39,775 bases of DNA. It comes from Xylaria sp. FL1777. Lineage: Eukaryota; Ascomycota; Sordariomycetes; Xylariales; Xylariaceae. Shown here piece after piece: positions 1 to 10,348 of this stretch. A model generated the notes under the pieces. The model had not been told where the DNA came from. It worked only from the letters and a program-made list of their open reading frames with translations, and did no database searches. The number at the start of each line of letters is the position of its first letter. Position 1 is the first letter of the stretch. Location: the NCBI GenBank assembly GCA_022578965.1, contig MU400802.1:1-39775 (forward strand), written 5' to 3'. The position numbers and the translations under genes are program-made.

Positions 1-29
1 AAATTATTATTGCTTTTTTTTAAAAATGC

Positions 30-3000
30 ATAAAAACAAAAAAAACAAAAGTAAAAACTACTTATTAGTTTTAATTACTTAAGTTTATTTTATTACATTA
101 ATGCTTATATATAAGTTTTTTTACTTTTAATTATTTTGTTACTTTTATTTAAAACTAAATAGCTTTTTTTGCTTTTAATTTAAACTATTTAATATTTAAT
201 AAAAACTTTAGAACTACTAAAAAGCAAAAAATACTATTATTATACTTTAAAAAGTTATTAGTTTATATTTTATGCGTTTAAATTACTAATAATAATCTAA
301 AGCTGCTATTAAACAATAATAAACGTTTAGTAAAATAATAAACGCTTAAGCAAAATTTAAAGCAAGCTTAGCAAAAATAAAACTTTACTACAAAAGATTA
401 AGTAAAATTATTTAATTATATAAAGCTAAAAAAATAAAAACTAAAAAAAAAACAGAAAAAAATTTAATAATTTAATATTAATAATTCTTATTTTATATAT
501 TTTTGATTTTTTTATTGCAGAAGTTTTATATATTCGTTTTTATAAATGTTATAACTTAACTTTTTATATAATAACTATTTTTTTTTTATTTATTACGCTT
601 AAAAAAAAATTTATAAGCTATGCAATAAAAAAAAATAATTGTAAATTATATTAAAAAAAATATTGCTATATAAGCAAATCGTTTAATTTCTTTATTTTAT
701 TTTACTTTATATAACTTATTTAATTTATTTTTTTAGCTATTTTTTTAAATATTTAAACGTTATGCTAATTTTTTAAGCAATATTAAATTATTGCTTACTA
801 ATATTATACTTAATAAGCTAAGCAACAAAATTAGCTTAAAAAAAACGCTTTAACTTGCGTTTTAATTTAGTTTTTTTTTTAGTTAAGCAAACAAAAGTAT
901 TTTTAGTTAAAACTATTTATTCTTTAGAGTTTTTAAGCATAAAATCTTTTTTAACTACTGTAATTATTATATTAGCTTTAAGATATTTAGCTATATTGCT
1001 TTTAAACTTATAAAATAAACAGTTTTATAACTAAATAATAAATATATAGTTAGCATACGTATTAAACTTTTATTTTAAAATAATATAGCAAAAAAAAAAA
1101 AAATAAAGCTTTATATATTTTTTGCTTTTAGCTATTATTAGCAACTGTTTATAATGCTTATAAAGTACAGCATTTTATATTTTAAATAATTATATAAATA
1201 TAGCTATAAGTTAGCAAAAATCATAAAAAATCTAATATATATATTTGCTTTAAAAACTATTTTTAGTTATTTTTATATATAATAAGCAAAATTTTAAATG
1301 CTTTTGTTTTTTTACTTAGCTAAAGCTAGCTTAAATATATTAATTTGTATAATATATACAAAAAAAATTATAACTAATTTTTTATTAAATATATTTACTG
1401 CTAGCATTATTACTAAGAATTTTGATTTGTAAACAGCTTAGTGCTTAATTATATAAAACAAAAAAAATTAGCTAAATAAAAAAAACAAAATCTAAAGAAA
1501 AAAAAAACATATATATTTTATTATTTATTAGTAAACTTAACTTTTTAAATATTATAAATATAATTATTTATTAGCTAAGCAGTATTAATTTTTTAAATAT
1601 TAATTAACTGCTATAATGCTTTTTAATTATTAAGAACTTTATTAATAACAAAAAAATTGTTTTTTAAATGCTTAATTAAGCAAGCATTAATTGTACTACT
1701 TAAAAATAAAAACTTTATAATAAAAGCATAAATTAAGCAATTTAAAAACTTAAGCACTAAAGAAAAAAATTATAAAAAAGATCTAAGCTTTAAAACTACT
1801 TAAAAAAAAACAAATTAAAAAAAAAACAAGCTTTTTTTTTATATTTACTAAAGCTTAAGTTATTTACTTTGCTATTAGTAGCAATAAATGTTTAAAAAAA
1901 GTAAGTTATAAGTATATTAAAAAAAAAATTAAAAAATAACTATTTAATTAATTAAAACTACTTTATTTGCTTATTTTTTAATTAATACTAGTATAAATAT
2001 ATAAAAAATAATTATTATAAAAGCATTTAATAATTAATGATTTATTTTAGCAATAAAATAATTAATTAATAAATTAAAAATAATATAGTAAGTTTATAAA
2101 AAAAAAGTACGCTAGTTTAAAAATACATATTTTAGCTTTTTTTTTATTATATTTGCTTTATTAAATCTTTTATTTATACTTAATTTTGCTATTTTATTTA
2201 CTTAATAAGTTTTAACTTTTTATATTTAGTATAAATGCTTTTAGCATTTATATTTAAGAAATTTTATAATTACTAAAAAATAATAACTTAAATTAGCAAT
2301 TAAAAATATTAAACTATATATAGCAAGCAGTATTAATATTAATATTTGTATTTTATACTTTTTATATTATTTGCTTTTATATTTTTAACTTATATTAGAA
2401 TTTTTAACTTGCTTGCATTTTTTACTAAATTACAAAATATAGCAAAAGCATATATACGCTTAAGTATTATTAAAAATTGCTTTTATTATATATATATGCT
2501 TTTAATTATTATATTTCTTATTTTTAAAAAAGTTACTAGTACTACAAATTAACTAAAAATAAAAGTATTTTTTTTTAAAAGTTCTAAAAAGCTAACACTT
2601 AATACTAAAGCGTACAAATAACTAGCACAAAAAATAGCAAACTTTAAAAAGAAAACAAAAAAAAAAAAAAATAAGCATATATATATAAACTTAACTGCTA
2701 ATTATAAAAAGCTTTTTTTTAAAAACTAACGGCTTTTTAAAAATAGCTTTAAAAAAAAGCTAATAATTATTAAAAATTTAAAATATAAAAAATATTTAGC
2801 TTGCTAGCTTTTTTTATAAATTAAAAAACCAAATATAAAAAATGTTTAGCTAAAAAATATATTGTTTTCTTTAGTTAATGTTTTTTTAAAGTTCGTTTTA
2901 AAGTTTTATTTTATACAAAAAGAAATAATCGTTATAAAAAGTTTATTTTTTAAAAACTTAAAGAAAAAAAAAAAGTAGTACTAAAAAAGCATTTTAGCTA

Positions 3001-5139
3001 TACGTTTTTTAAAAATAGCAAAATTTGCTAAAACTTATTTTTAAACTTAATTTAATAAATATAAAAAAAAACAATATACTTAATATACAGAAAATATTAT
3101 AATAAAAAAGCGTTAAAATATTAATAGTTTATATTATATGTAATCTTAATAAAAGTTTTTTATATTTTTAACTTATTGCTTAATAAAAAAGCGCTTAATT
3201 TTTAAAAAAAAGCTTTTATAGTATATTTTGCTATATAAAACTGCTTAATAAACATAAATAAAACGTTACTTTATATGCTTAAACTAAAAACTAAATATTT
3301 AAAAGCATTTTTATAAGCTATAAACTAAATGTTAAAATTTATAGCTATAAAAAGTTCTATAATATTAATATAGTACTTATTTAAAATTAAAAAATACTGC
3401 AAAAATAATAATTTTTGCTTTAATAAGTTTAATATTACGTTTATAAAAAATTTAATAGTTTTAGCAATAAAGCTAAAACTACATAAAAAGTAAAAACCTG
3501 CAGTATAAAAACTAAATATTTAATAGTTATTATTTATAAAATCTTTAAAAAAACCGCTATTAAAAAAAGCTTTAAATAATTATTAAAAAAATAATAACAT
3601 AAAATATTTTAATAAACTAAAGCCTTATAATAAACAAAAGCTAGCTTATTATTTTTTGCTAAATAAAGTTTTAAAAACAATATATAAAAATAATAAAAAG
3701 TAATAGCTAAAAACTTTTTTTTTAAAACAATAAATAGCTACTAAAAAAACTTATTAATATAAACAAAAGTATTTAAATTACTAAAAAAAGCTTATTATTT
3801 ATAGCTGCTACAAAAACTTTTATAAAATAAACATTACAAAATAAAAAATTAAAGCTATTTATATTATAAATATCTTTATAAAGCTAAACGCTAAAAAATA
3901 GCTAAATAAGCGCAAAATAAAAGCTTTATTAAATGTATTGCTTTAGCTATATATAAATAAAAAAGCTAAAGCTCTAAAAATAAATATTAAACCTAAGTAT
4001 AGCTAGTTTATAAAAAATCTTTTTATAAACTAGCAAAACGTAAAATAAGCTATAATAATTATTATAACCTTTTAAATAAAATATTTTATAATAAAATATT
4101 GCTTAAACAATTATTAAATTACTATTTTTATTAATACTGTTTTAAAAGTAGTATATATTTTAAATTTTAAATATGCTACTAATAAAAATAATAAACAAGT
4201 TTTTTAAAAATTATAAAAGTATTAAGCAATAAAGCATTTTAATATAAAGGTTATATTAAGCTATTTTATATTTTTTTGCTTTTGCTAATGTAATAATTAT
4301 ATATGCAGATTTATTAAAGCCTTATATTTATACTATATATTTTGCAACTTAACAAGCTAATATTTAAAAAAAAGTATTAACGATTAAAAAAGTTATAAAT
4401 AGCTTATTTAATTCTTAAAAGCAAACCTTAAAAAGCACTTTAGCTTTAAGTTATAAAAAAATCTGCGTTTATTGCTTTTAATAAGTATTAAGCTTTATTA
4501 TTTCTTAAAAAAACTAAAAGCAACTTTTTTTAGATTTAATAAGTTAGCTTTTTTACTATTAAACGCTAAAAATATATAAAATAAAAAAAAAACGCTAAAA
4601 AAAAAACTAAAAGTTAATTATTTTGCTTTTTTAGTGCTTTTTATTTTAAAGCGCAAAAAGAGTTTTTAGCAAAAAGAACTAATAGTTATACTAAAGAAAT
4701 TTTATTATAAGCAATATAAAAACGTTTTAATAGTACAAAGTTATTTTGCTATAAATACTTTTATAAATATTTTTTTTTTTAAATATAATAAGCTAAATAT
4801 AAAACTTAGCTAAACTTAATAGTTTAAAAAAAAAAAGTATAAATTTCTTATAAGCACCTTTATAAAAAAAACGCTAAGCATTTTTAAAAGCTTTTGCTTA
4901 TATATTTAAATATATAAAAAAGCTAAAACTAGTTTTAATAAAGCTATAATGCTTTTATAAACGCTAAAGCTTAAGCTACTTTTAAACGTAGCAAAAAAAA
5001 TAAAAAAGAACTTATAAAACTAAATAAGCAAAAAAAAATAATATTAATTCTGTTTAAAAAACGCTAATAAAAATAAACAACTTTATAATTATAAGTATTA
5101 AAATAAACTAAAAGCAGCCGTATTTTAATAAAAAAAGAT
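30..5139 (+). pseudogene. ORF2 of element X, copy 1: very long post-integrase coding region, RIP-degraded
   Basis: One plus-strand frame reads coherently through most of this stretch if TAA/TAG stops are taken as former Gln/Trp/Arg codons, as RIP produces. The segment near 2346-2552 is the only part still open (68 codons). The possible start at 30-32 reads ATA in all three copies and could be a mutated ATG, but the frame also continues upstream. The visible composition is acidic and Pro/Ser-rich at the N-terminus, basic and low-complexity around 1480-1830, and better mixed, with Cys and Trp-type positions, from about 2100 to 4600. The C-terminus is rich in Gln, Lys and Glu and runs up to the LTR. 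I recognise no enzyme motif. No RT, protease, integrase or zinc-knuckle pattern is visible. It is described more fully under copy 2. Confidence 0.5.
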
Positions 5140-5444
5140 TAAAGTAAAATAAAGTAGCTAAATAAGCTAATTAAGCTAGTTAAAGTAAGTTTAAGCTAAA
5201 TTATATAGTAAGAATAAAAATATAAATATTACGCTAAATTTCAAAGTATAAATTTAATTATTACGCTTAACATTATAAAAATTAGCTATAGTTGCTTTAT
5301 TTATATTATTAGATAACTTTTTAATTGATCGTTTAATTCTTTAATTTATATATGGCCTAATTACTTAAATGCATAAGTTATGATTTATCTCTTTACAATT
5401 AAAGTATTATGGTAAATCTTGTGCAATTATATTGCTTCATTTCA
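5140..5444 (+). repeat. 3' LTR of element X copy 1 (305 bp)
   Basis: This is homologous to 10026-10329, 24703-25006 and the inverse of 29202-29506. The start is TAAAG, a mutated TGAAG. The end retains the unmutated TTCA, which with TGAA at the other end gives the short inverted LTR termini expected of retrotransposons. At 5256-5282 it carries a block that matches copy 3 but differs by transversions from both LTRs of copy 2, so two LTR subfamilies are present. Confidence 0.9.
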
Positions 5445-5499
5445 ATACTTAAAAAAACTAAACTTTTTAATATATTTATATAAAAACACAAAAAACAAA

Positions 5500-8400
5500 T
5501 TATATTAAATATTATTAATATATTTAATTATAATATTATTTTAGAAATATTATAGCTAAAAACTAGCAACTTTTTGATTTAATAAAAAGCAAAAACTATT
5601 AATTAGAAAAATAAAAAATAAAGCAAGAAAATTAGAAAAATCGCAAAAGAAATCCTAAATAAAATATTAAAAGTATATTATAGATTTTATAAACTATTCA
5701 AAAAAAAAAAAAAAAAAGAACTTTTTAAATATAGCTTATAAAATTATTACATTTTTATTAAAGAAAAATGTTAACTAAAGCTTTATTAAATATACTATAT
5801 AAGCTTAAATAAAATAAATGCTTTATAAAAATATATTTAGAAAAATTTAGCAAAAGGATTTTTAAAAGAATTTTAGTTATTTGCTAAATACTTTATAGTG
5901 CTAGTACTTAAAATAAAAAATAAAAAACAACTAATTAATAAAAAAAAAAAACTAATATAATAAATAATAATTAATTATTAACTATTAAATGTAATTATTA
6001 TTATAAATAAATACCTTTTTATTTTATTAGTAACTATAAAAAAAAATATTAGCTAAACAAAATAGTTTATAGCAGTTAATATTTTAAATAAATATTATAT
6101 TATTAAAATAGCTAAAAAAATAAAATAAAAAACTGCTATATAAATAGTATATAAACTATATAAATATATAATTATGCTATAAAAACTATAAAACGTATTA
6201 GCTAGCTTTTAATATATAATAATAATAATTTTACAGAAGTTTTTAAACAAATTTATGTTTATTTATTTAGATAATATTTTAATTTACTTTAAAACATTAA
6301 AAAAATATAAAAAACACGTAACTTAAATATTAAAAACATTTAAACAAGCAAAATTATAACTTAATACAAAAAAGTATATATAACATATATAAAAAATTAA
6401 CTTTTTAAAATTTATAATTACTTTAAAACAAATATAAATTTAATAGTTAAAAATTAATATAATATAAAACTAAAAAATATTTAACTTAGTTACTATTATA
6501 AATATATAATAAGCATTAAGATTTTTAAACTATGTTTAAATATTGATTTAAAACTTTAGAAAAATAGCATTTTACTTTATAAAGTATACAAAAAAAAAAT
6601 ACAAAAAAAAGTTTTTTTTAATTTTAAAAAAAGCTTAAAAAGCTTTTAAAAAACTAAAACTAAAAGTTACTTTTAACTTTATAGTTAAACTATTTAATTT
6701 ATAAAAAACAAAAAAGCTAAAAATAAATGCTTTAAATAGTATAATTATAGAAGTTTTAAAACAACTAAAAAACAATAAAAAATAACATTTAGTAGCTTAT
6801 TACTTTAAAGCATTATAAAATATAACATTATAATATTTTATATATAATAAAGAACTGCTTGTAATTATTATAGCACTTAAAAAATAAAAACTGTTTTTTA
6901 TAAAAACTATAAAGCTAGTTAAAATTTATTTAAATTATTAAAACTTAACAAAATTTATAACTACGCAAAAAATTACTAAACAACATAAAAATTAAATGGT
7001 TTTTTTTTTTAAATTTAACTTTAAGATATGCTACATTAAAAAAAAAAAAAATATTTAAGTAAACATACTTAGTTAATAAAGTTAAAAAAGATTTAAAGTT
7101 TTAAAAAAAAACATTTAAATGTTATATTTCTAAAGAAATAAAAGCTTAAAAGTTAAAATTATACTTAAAAACTTTATAAATATACAGCTATAATAAGCTT
7201 ATAATTTAAAAAAGTTAGCATAATTACAAAAATATAAAAAATTAAAAAATAATAAGCTAATATATAAACATAAGGTTTATTTACTAAAATTCTTATAAAA
7301 TAAGTTTATTAAAAAATTTTACAAATATTTATTATATAAACACTAAAAAACAACAAAAATAATTAAACAACTATAAAAAAAATATGATTTTTTAAAACTA
7401 TAAAACATAATTAAATCTATTATAAAAAAGTGCAATATTTGTAATAAAGCTAAAATAGCTTAATATAAGCTTTATAAATTATTATAACTTATATAAATAC
7501 TTAAATAAATATAGTATATTATTGCTTAAGATTTTATTATAGCATTATTTTTATTAACTAATTTAGTTATAAAAGTATAATATAATAAAATATAGGTTAT
7601 TATTAATAAACTTATTAAGTATGTTTACTTTTTACTGTTTAAAAGAAATGCAACAGTTAAACAACTTGCATATGCTTTTATACGTTAATATTTAAATAAG
7701 CATAAGCTATTAAAAAGAATTATTTTAAACTAAAATAAATTATTTACTTTTAAGTTTAAAACTAGTTTTTTTAAACTTATTAGTATTAAACTAAAGTTTT
7801 TAATTGCTTATTACTTATAAACAAATAAACAAACAAAAAAACTAAACTAAATATTAAAATAATATTTATAAAGTTATATTAACTACTAATAAAATAATTA
7901 AGTAAAACTATTATTAATAGCACAGATTTTATATAATATATTAACAAACAAAAATATAAACATATTTTTGCATAAAGCTATTTATAAATAGCAAGCAACT
8001 ATTAAAAAACAAAAAAAAATATTAATAAAAATACTTGCTATTTTAATTATAATACCTTAAGCAAAAACTATTATAATAAAAATTAAAACATTATAAGCTA
8101 AACTATAATTATGCTTTTAATTTTTATAATAACGAATATTAGTATACTATAACATAAAACAAACTAAAAAACTAACTTTTAAAAAAAAAAACAAAATTTA
8201 TTTATTATAATAAAAATAAAATGCAAATATTAATATTTTTTAAATTAAAACAAAACAACTAAGCAATAAATTAAAATTTAAAAAACTTAGCTTTTTTAAA
8301 ATTAAAAAAGTTATTTTACTTATTAACTATAAACTGTTATTACTAAAAAATATGCAAATTTACTTTATTTTTTACATTTTTTTATTAGAACTAGCATTTA

Positions 8401-8640
8401 TTAAAACATTTATTAAAACATAACTAAAAATAAAAACAAATTAAAACGTTTATAAAATTAAAAGTATACTAAATTTCTGTTAAAATAATAATAACTTAAA
8501 GTATTTTATTAAATAAAAAAAATACTTATATGCTAATAATATTTAAGAACTTAAAAAACACTTAAAGACTGCTAAAGTAGTTATAAATTAGTTTTACTGC
8601 TAATATTTTAACTGCTTAAAACTAAAAAAAAAAAGTTAAC
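5500..8640 (+). pseudogene. pol: Ty3/Gypsy chromodomain retroelement pol (RT, RNase H, integrase, chromodomain), RIP-degraded
   Basis: Pol copies element RNA to DNA and integrates it. The segment opens in the protease-RT linker, followed by RT from about 5690. The LV-PKK-type motif is near 5890, a mutated MPFGL block starts at 6174 and the catalytic YLDD reads YLDN at 6264-6275. RNase H lies at about 6700-6995, with the TDxALG-type and DHxNLT-type motifs still readable. Integrase follows: the Cys-x2-Cys of the HHCC zinc finger is at 7431-7442, and the YHPQTDGQTER block appears in mutated form at 7806-7847. The C-terminal SH3-like part and a chromodomain (hydrophobic VExIL start, then a mutated KWKGY and NTWEP) lie at about 8455-8600. 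Gag and protease are missing on the left, where X copy 1 ends. Stops are mostly at ancestral Gln/Trp/Arg positions. The chromodomain places it among the chromoviruses. Confidence 0.9.
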
Positions 8641-8659
8641 TTTAAAGAAAACGTTTAAG

Positions 8660-9055
8660 AAGTTTTAATTAAACTTAAATAAAGCAGCTTGCGTTGCTTT
8701 AGCTTGTTTTTTTTGTTGTTTTTGCTTTTTTGCTAGCGCTTTTTGTTCTTTTTTAATGCGTTTTATTTTGTTTAGTTTATTTAAAAACTAAAGCTTTTGC
8801 TAAACTATTTTAATACTTTTTGCTTTTAAAAAACGTTTTTATATATAAAGCTAAGCTAACTTGCTTAAAACAAAATTAAAGTTATTTTAAGCTTGTTTTA
8901 ATTTTTTTTAAACTAAAAGTAGCTATTGCTTTGTTTGCTTTTTTTTTTTTTTTAAAACAATAATGTTTAAAAACTATATTATTAATTAAGTTAATTAAAA
9001 CTTTTAATTTGTTGCAAAAGTAACTAACGCGTATACATTTAAAACAACAAAACAT
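8660..9055 (-). pseudogene. Antisense Cys-rich / coiled-coil protein, degraded
   Basis: The minus strand has an ATG at 9055 followed closely by a C-x2-C-x6-C spacing, which resembles the first half of a fungal Zn2Cys6-type cluster; the second half is not visible. Downstream a 13-base A-run (T-run on the plus strand, about 8939-8952) separates this from a second frame. That frame is rich in Lys, Glu, Gln and Ala and ends in about 27 stop-free codons at 8690-8770, looking like a long coiled coil. I recall similar short Cys-cluster plus coiled-coil proteins as repetitive hypotheticals in ascomycete genomes, but cannot name the family. It lies tail to tail with the pol gene, about 20 bases from its end, so it could be an antisense gene of the same retroelement. 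The frame change at the homopolymer may be decay or sequencing error. Confidence 0.5.
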
Positions 9056-9390
9056 ATTATTTGTTATTTTGCACGTTAATAACTAATTAAAGCAGCAAAA
9101 ATAAAGCATAACTTTATAGCTAATAAAGTTAATAAAAAAAGCAAAAACAAGTTTTTGCTTTGTTTTAAATAAGCAGTTAGTTTTTTTAATGTGTTTTAAT
9201 ATTATAACATATAAAAAAAAAAAAAAAAAAGAATACTTATAAAAAATTGTTAAAACAATAATTCTAGAAAAAAAGAAATAATATTACAAAATTAGCATAA
9301 AAGTAACTTTTAAAACAGCTTAATGCTTTTATATATATTTTATACTTTTTTTTTTGCTAGCTAAAGCTAAAGTTATATAACAACTTATTT

Positions 9391-9494
9391 AGTTTACTAA
9401 GCTTACAGTAATTTAAAGCTTACTAAGTTTATAATAATTTAAAGCTTACTAAACTTATAATAATTTAATGCTTACTAAACTTGCAATAATTTAA
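9391..9494 (+). repeat. 26-bp tandem repeat, 4 units
   Basis: Four contiguous units run 9391-9416, 9417-9442, 9443-9468 and 9469-9494, each close to AGCTTACTAA plus GTTTATAATAATTTAA. Differences between units are almost all transitions (GTTTATA, ACTTATA, ACTTGCA), as expected if the array predates mutation. It lies between the antisense pseudogene and X copy 2, in what would be the 3' untranslated part of the chromodomain element or its flank. Confidence 0.85.
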
Positions 9495-10025
9495 AAAAAG
9501 TTATTACTTTTTTTATTTTTTCTTTGTTTATATAATTATGCACTTTTTATATTTAGTTATTTATTTAGTTTTAGTTCTTTAGTTATTAATTTTTTATAAC
9601 TACTAAGCATTAATACATTTATTACTTTTAAACCTTTAAGACCTTTATTAATGCATAATAGTAAAAGTACTCTAAAAACCTTCTTAATAAACTACTGTTA
9701 AAGATTTTATTATTACTTGCAAATCAAAACCCTAAAGGCAAACCCGTTATATTAATATATAACAGGTCCGTTATAATATAATGCATTTTATAGCTTATTA
9801 ATAGTATTTATTAATATATTACTAGCATAAAATAAAACATTAATAAATTTTTTATAATAGCTTTATATAATGTTTTATAAGCTATTAGTAATTACTAAAA
9901 ATATATAATAAACCTGCAATATTATTATTAATAAATTAACTAATTTTATATTAATAATTTAGCTATATATAAAAAAGTTTAATAATAATTTAAATATTAA
10001 CTAAATAATTAAAAAAGCTATATAA
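9495..10025. other. Non-coding flank with a less mutated patch
   Basis: I see no gene here. From about 9625 to 9775 the sequence keeps CC, GG and CCG doublets that are nearly absent elsewhere. The octamer CCGTTATA occurs twice, at 9744 and 9768, on either side of a near-palindromic TTATATTAATATATAA core. Short TATAAC/CCGTTATA motifs of this kind are seen at ends of fungal Gypsy LTRs, so this may be a piece of the chromodomain element's own LTR; no second copy is in the window to confirm it. The last 200 bases before 10026 are featureless AT-rich sequence. Confidence 0.35.
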
Positions 10026-10329
10026 TGAAGTAAAGTAAAGTGGCTAAATAAGCTAACTAGCTAGTTGAAGTAAGTTTAGGCTAAGTTATATAATAGGAAT
10101 AAAAGTATAAGTATTGCGCTAAATTTTGAAGTATAAACTTAACGAACATGCAGAAAAAAATGGAAATTAGCTATAGTTACTTTATTTGTATTGTTAAATA
10201 GCTTTTTAATTAATCGTTTAATTCTTTAATTTATATATGGCCTAATTGCTTAAATGCATAAGTTATGACTTATTTTTTTGCAATTAAAGTAATATAGTAA
10301 ATTTTGCGCAATTGCACTGCTTTATTTTA
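10026..10329 (+). repeat. 5' LTR of element X copy 2 (304 bp)
   Basis: It begins with intact TGAAG and ends TTTTA, a mutated TTTCA. It is the least mutated LTR in the window: where it differs from the 3' LTR it mostly carries G against A, for example in GTGG, TAGG and ATGG. An inverted repeat, ATAAGT-TATG-ACTTAT, lies at 10258-10273, just downstream of a TATATATGG stretch. These could be part of the promoter or polyadenylation region, but nothing in the sequence proves that. Confidence 0.92.
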
Positions 10330-10330
10330 T

Positions 10331-10348
10331 TAGTGTTCTTAGTAAAGC
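10331..10348 (+). other. Candidate primer-binding site of element X
   Basis: One base after the 5' LTR the sequence reads TAGTGTTCTTAG. With the usual G-to-A change reversed, the first bases would be TGG, the complement of a tRNA CCA end, at the position where reverse transcription is primed. I cannot assign a tRNA, and the call rests on position plus three bases. Confidence 0.25.

Larger units (their letters stand above)
1..5444 (+). mobile_element. LTR retrotransposon X, copy 1 (3' part, truncated by window edge)
   Basis: This stretch aligns base for base with 19562-25006 and, inverted, with 29202 to about 34646. Over 5.4 kb the length differs from copy 2 by only one base. In the rows I compared side by side every mismatch was a transition. 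It holds ORF2 of the element and ends in a 305-bp LTR closed by TTCA. The gag and pol regions would lie to the left, outside the window. The right end abuts the protease-RT linker of a different Gypsy element, so this copy appears to have inserted into that element. The LTR carries the same sequence variant as copy 3 and differs from copy 2. Confidence 0.85.

Noticed and set aside
2346..2552. 68-codon open frame, plus strand
   Set aside because: It lies in the reading frame of ORF2 in copy 1 and is only the longest stop-free piece of that degraded gene, not a separate small protein.
9391..9494. CRISPR-like array
   Set aside because: The four 26-bp units are contiguous, without spacers; this is a simple tandem repeat.
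10026..10329. Solo LTR, or 3' LTR of the chromodomain element
   Set aside because: Its private variant block is shared only with the LTR at 24703-25006, so it is the 5' LTR of X copy 2.
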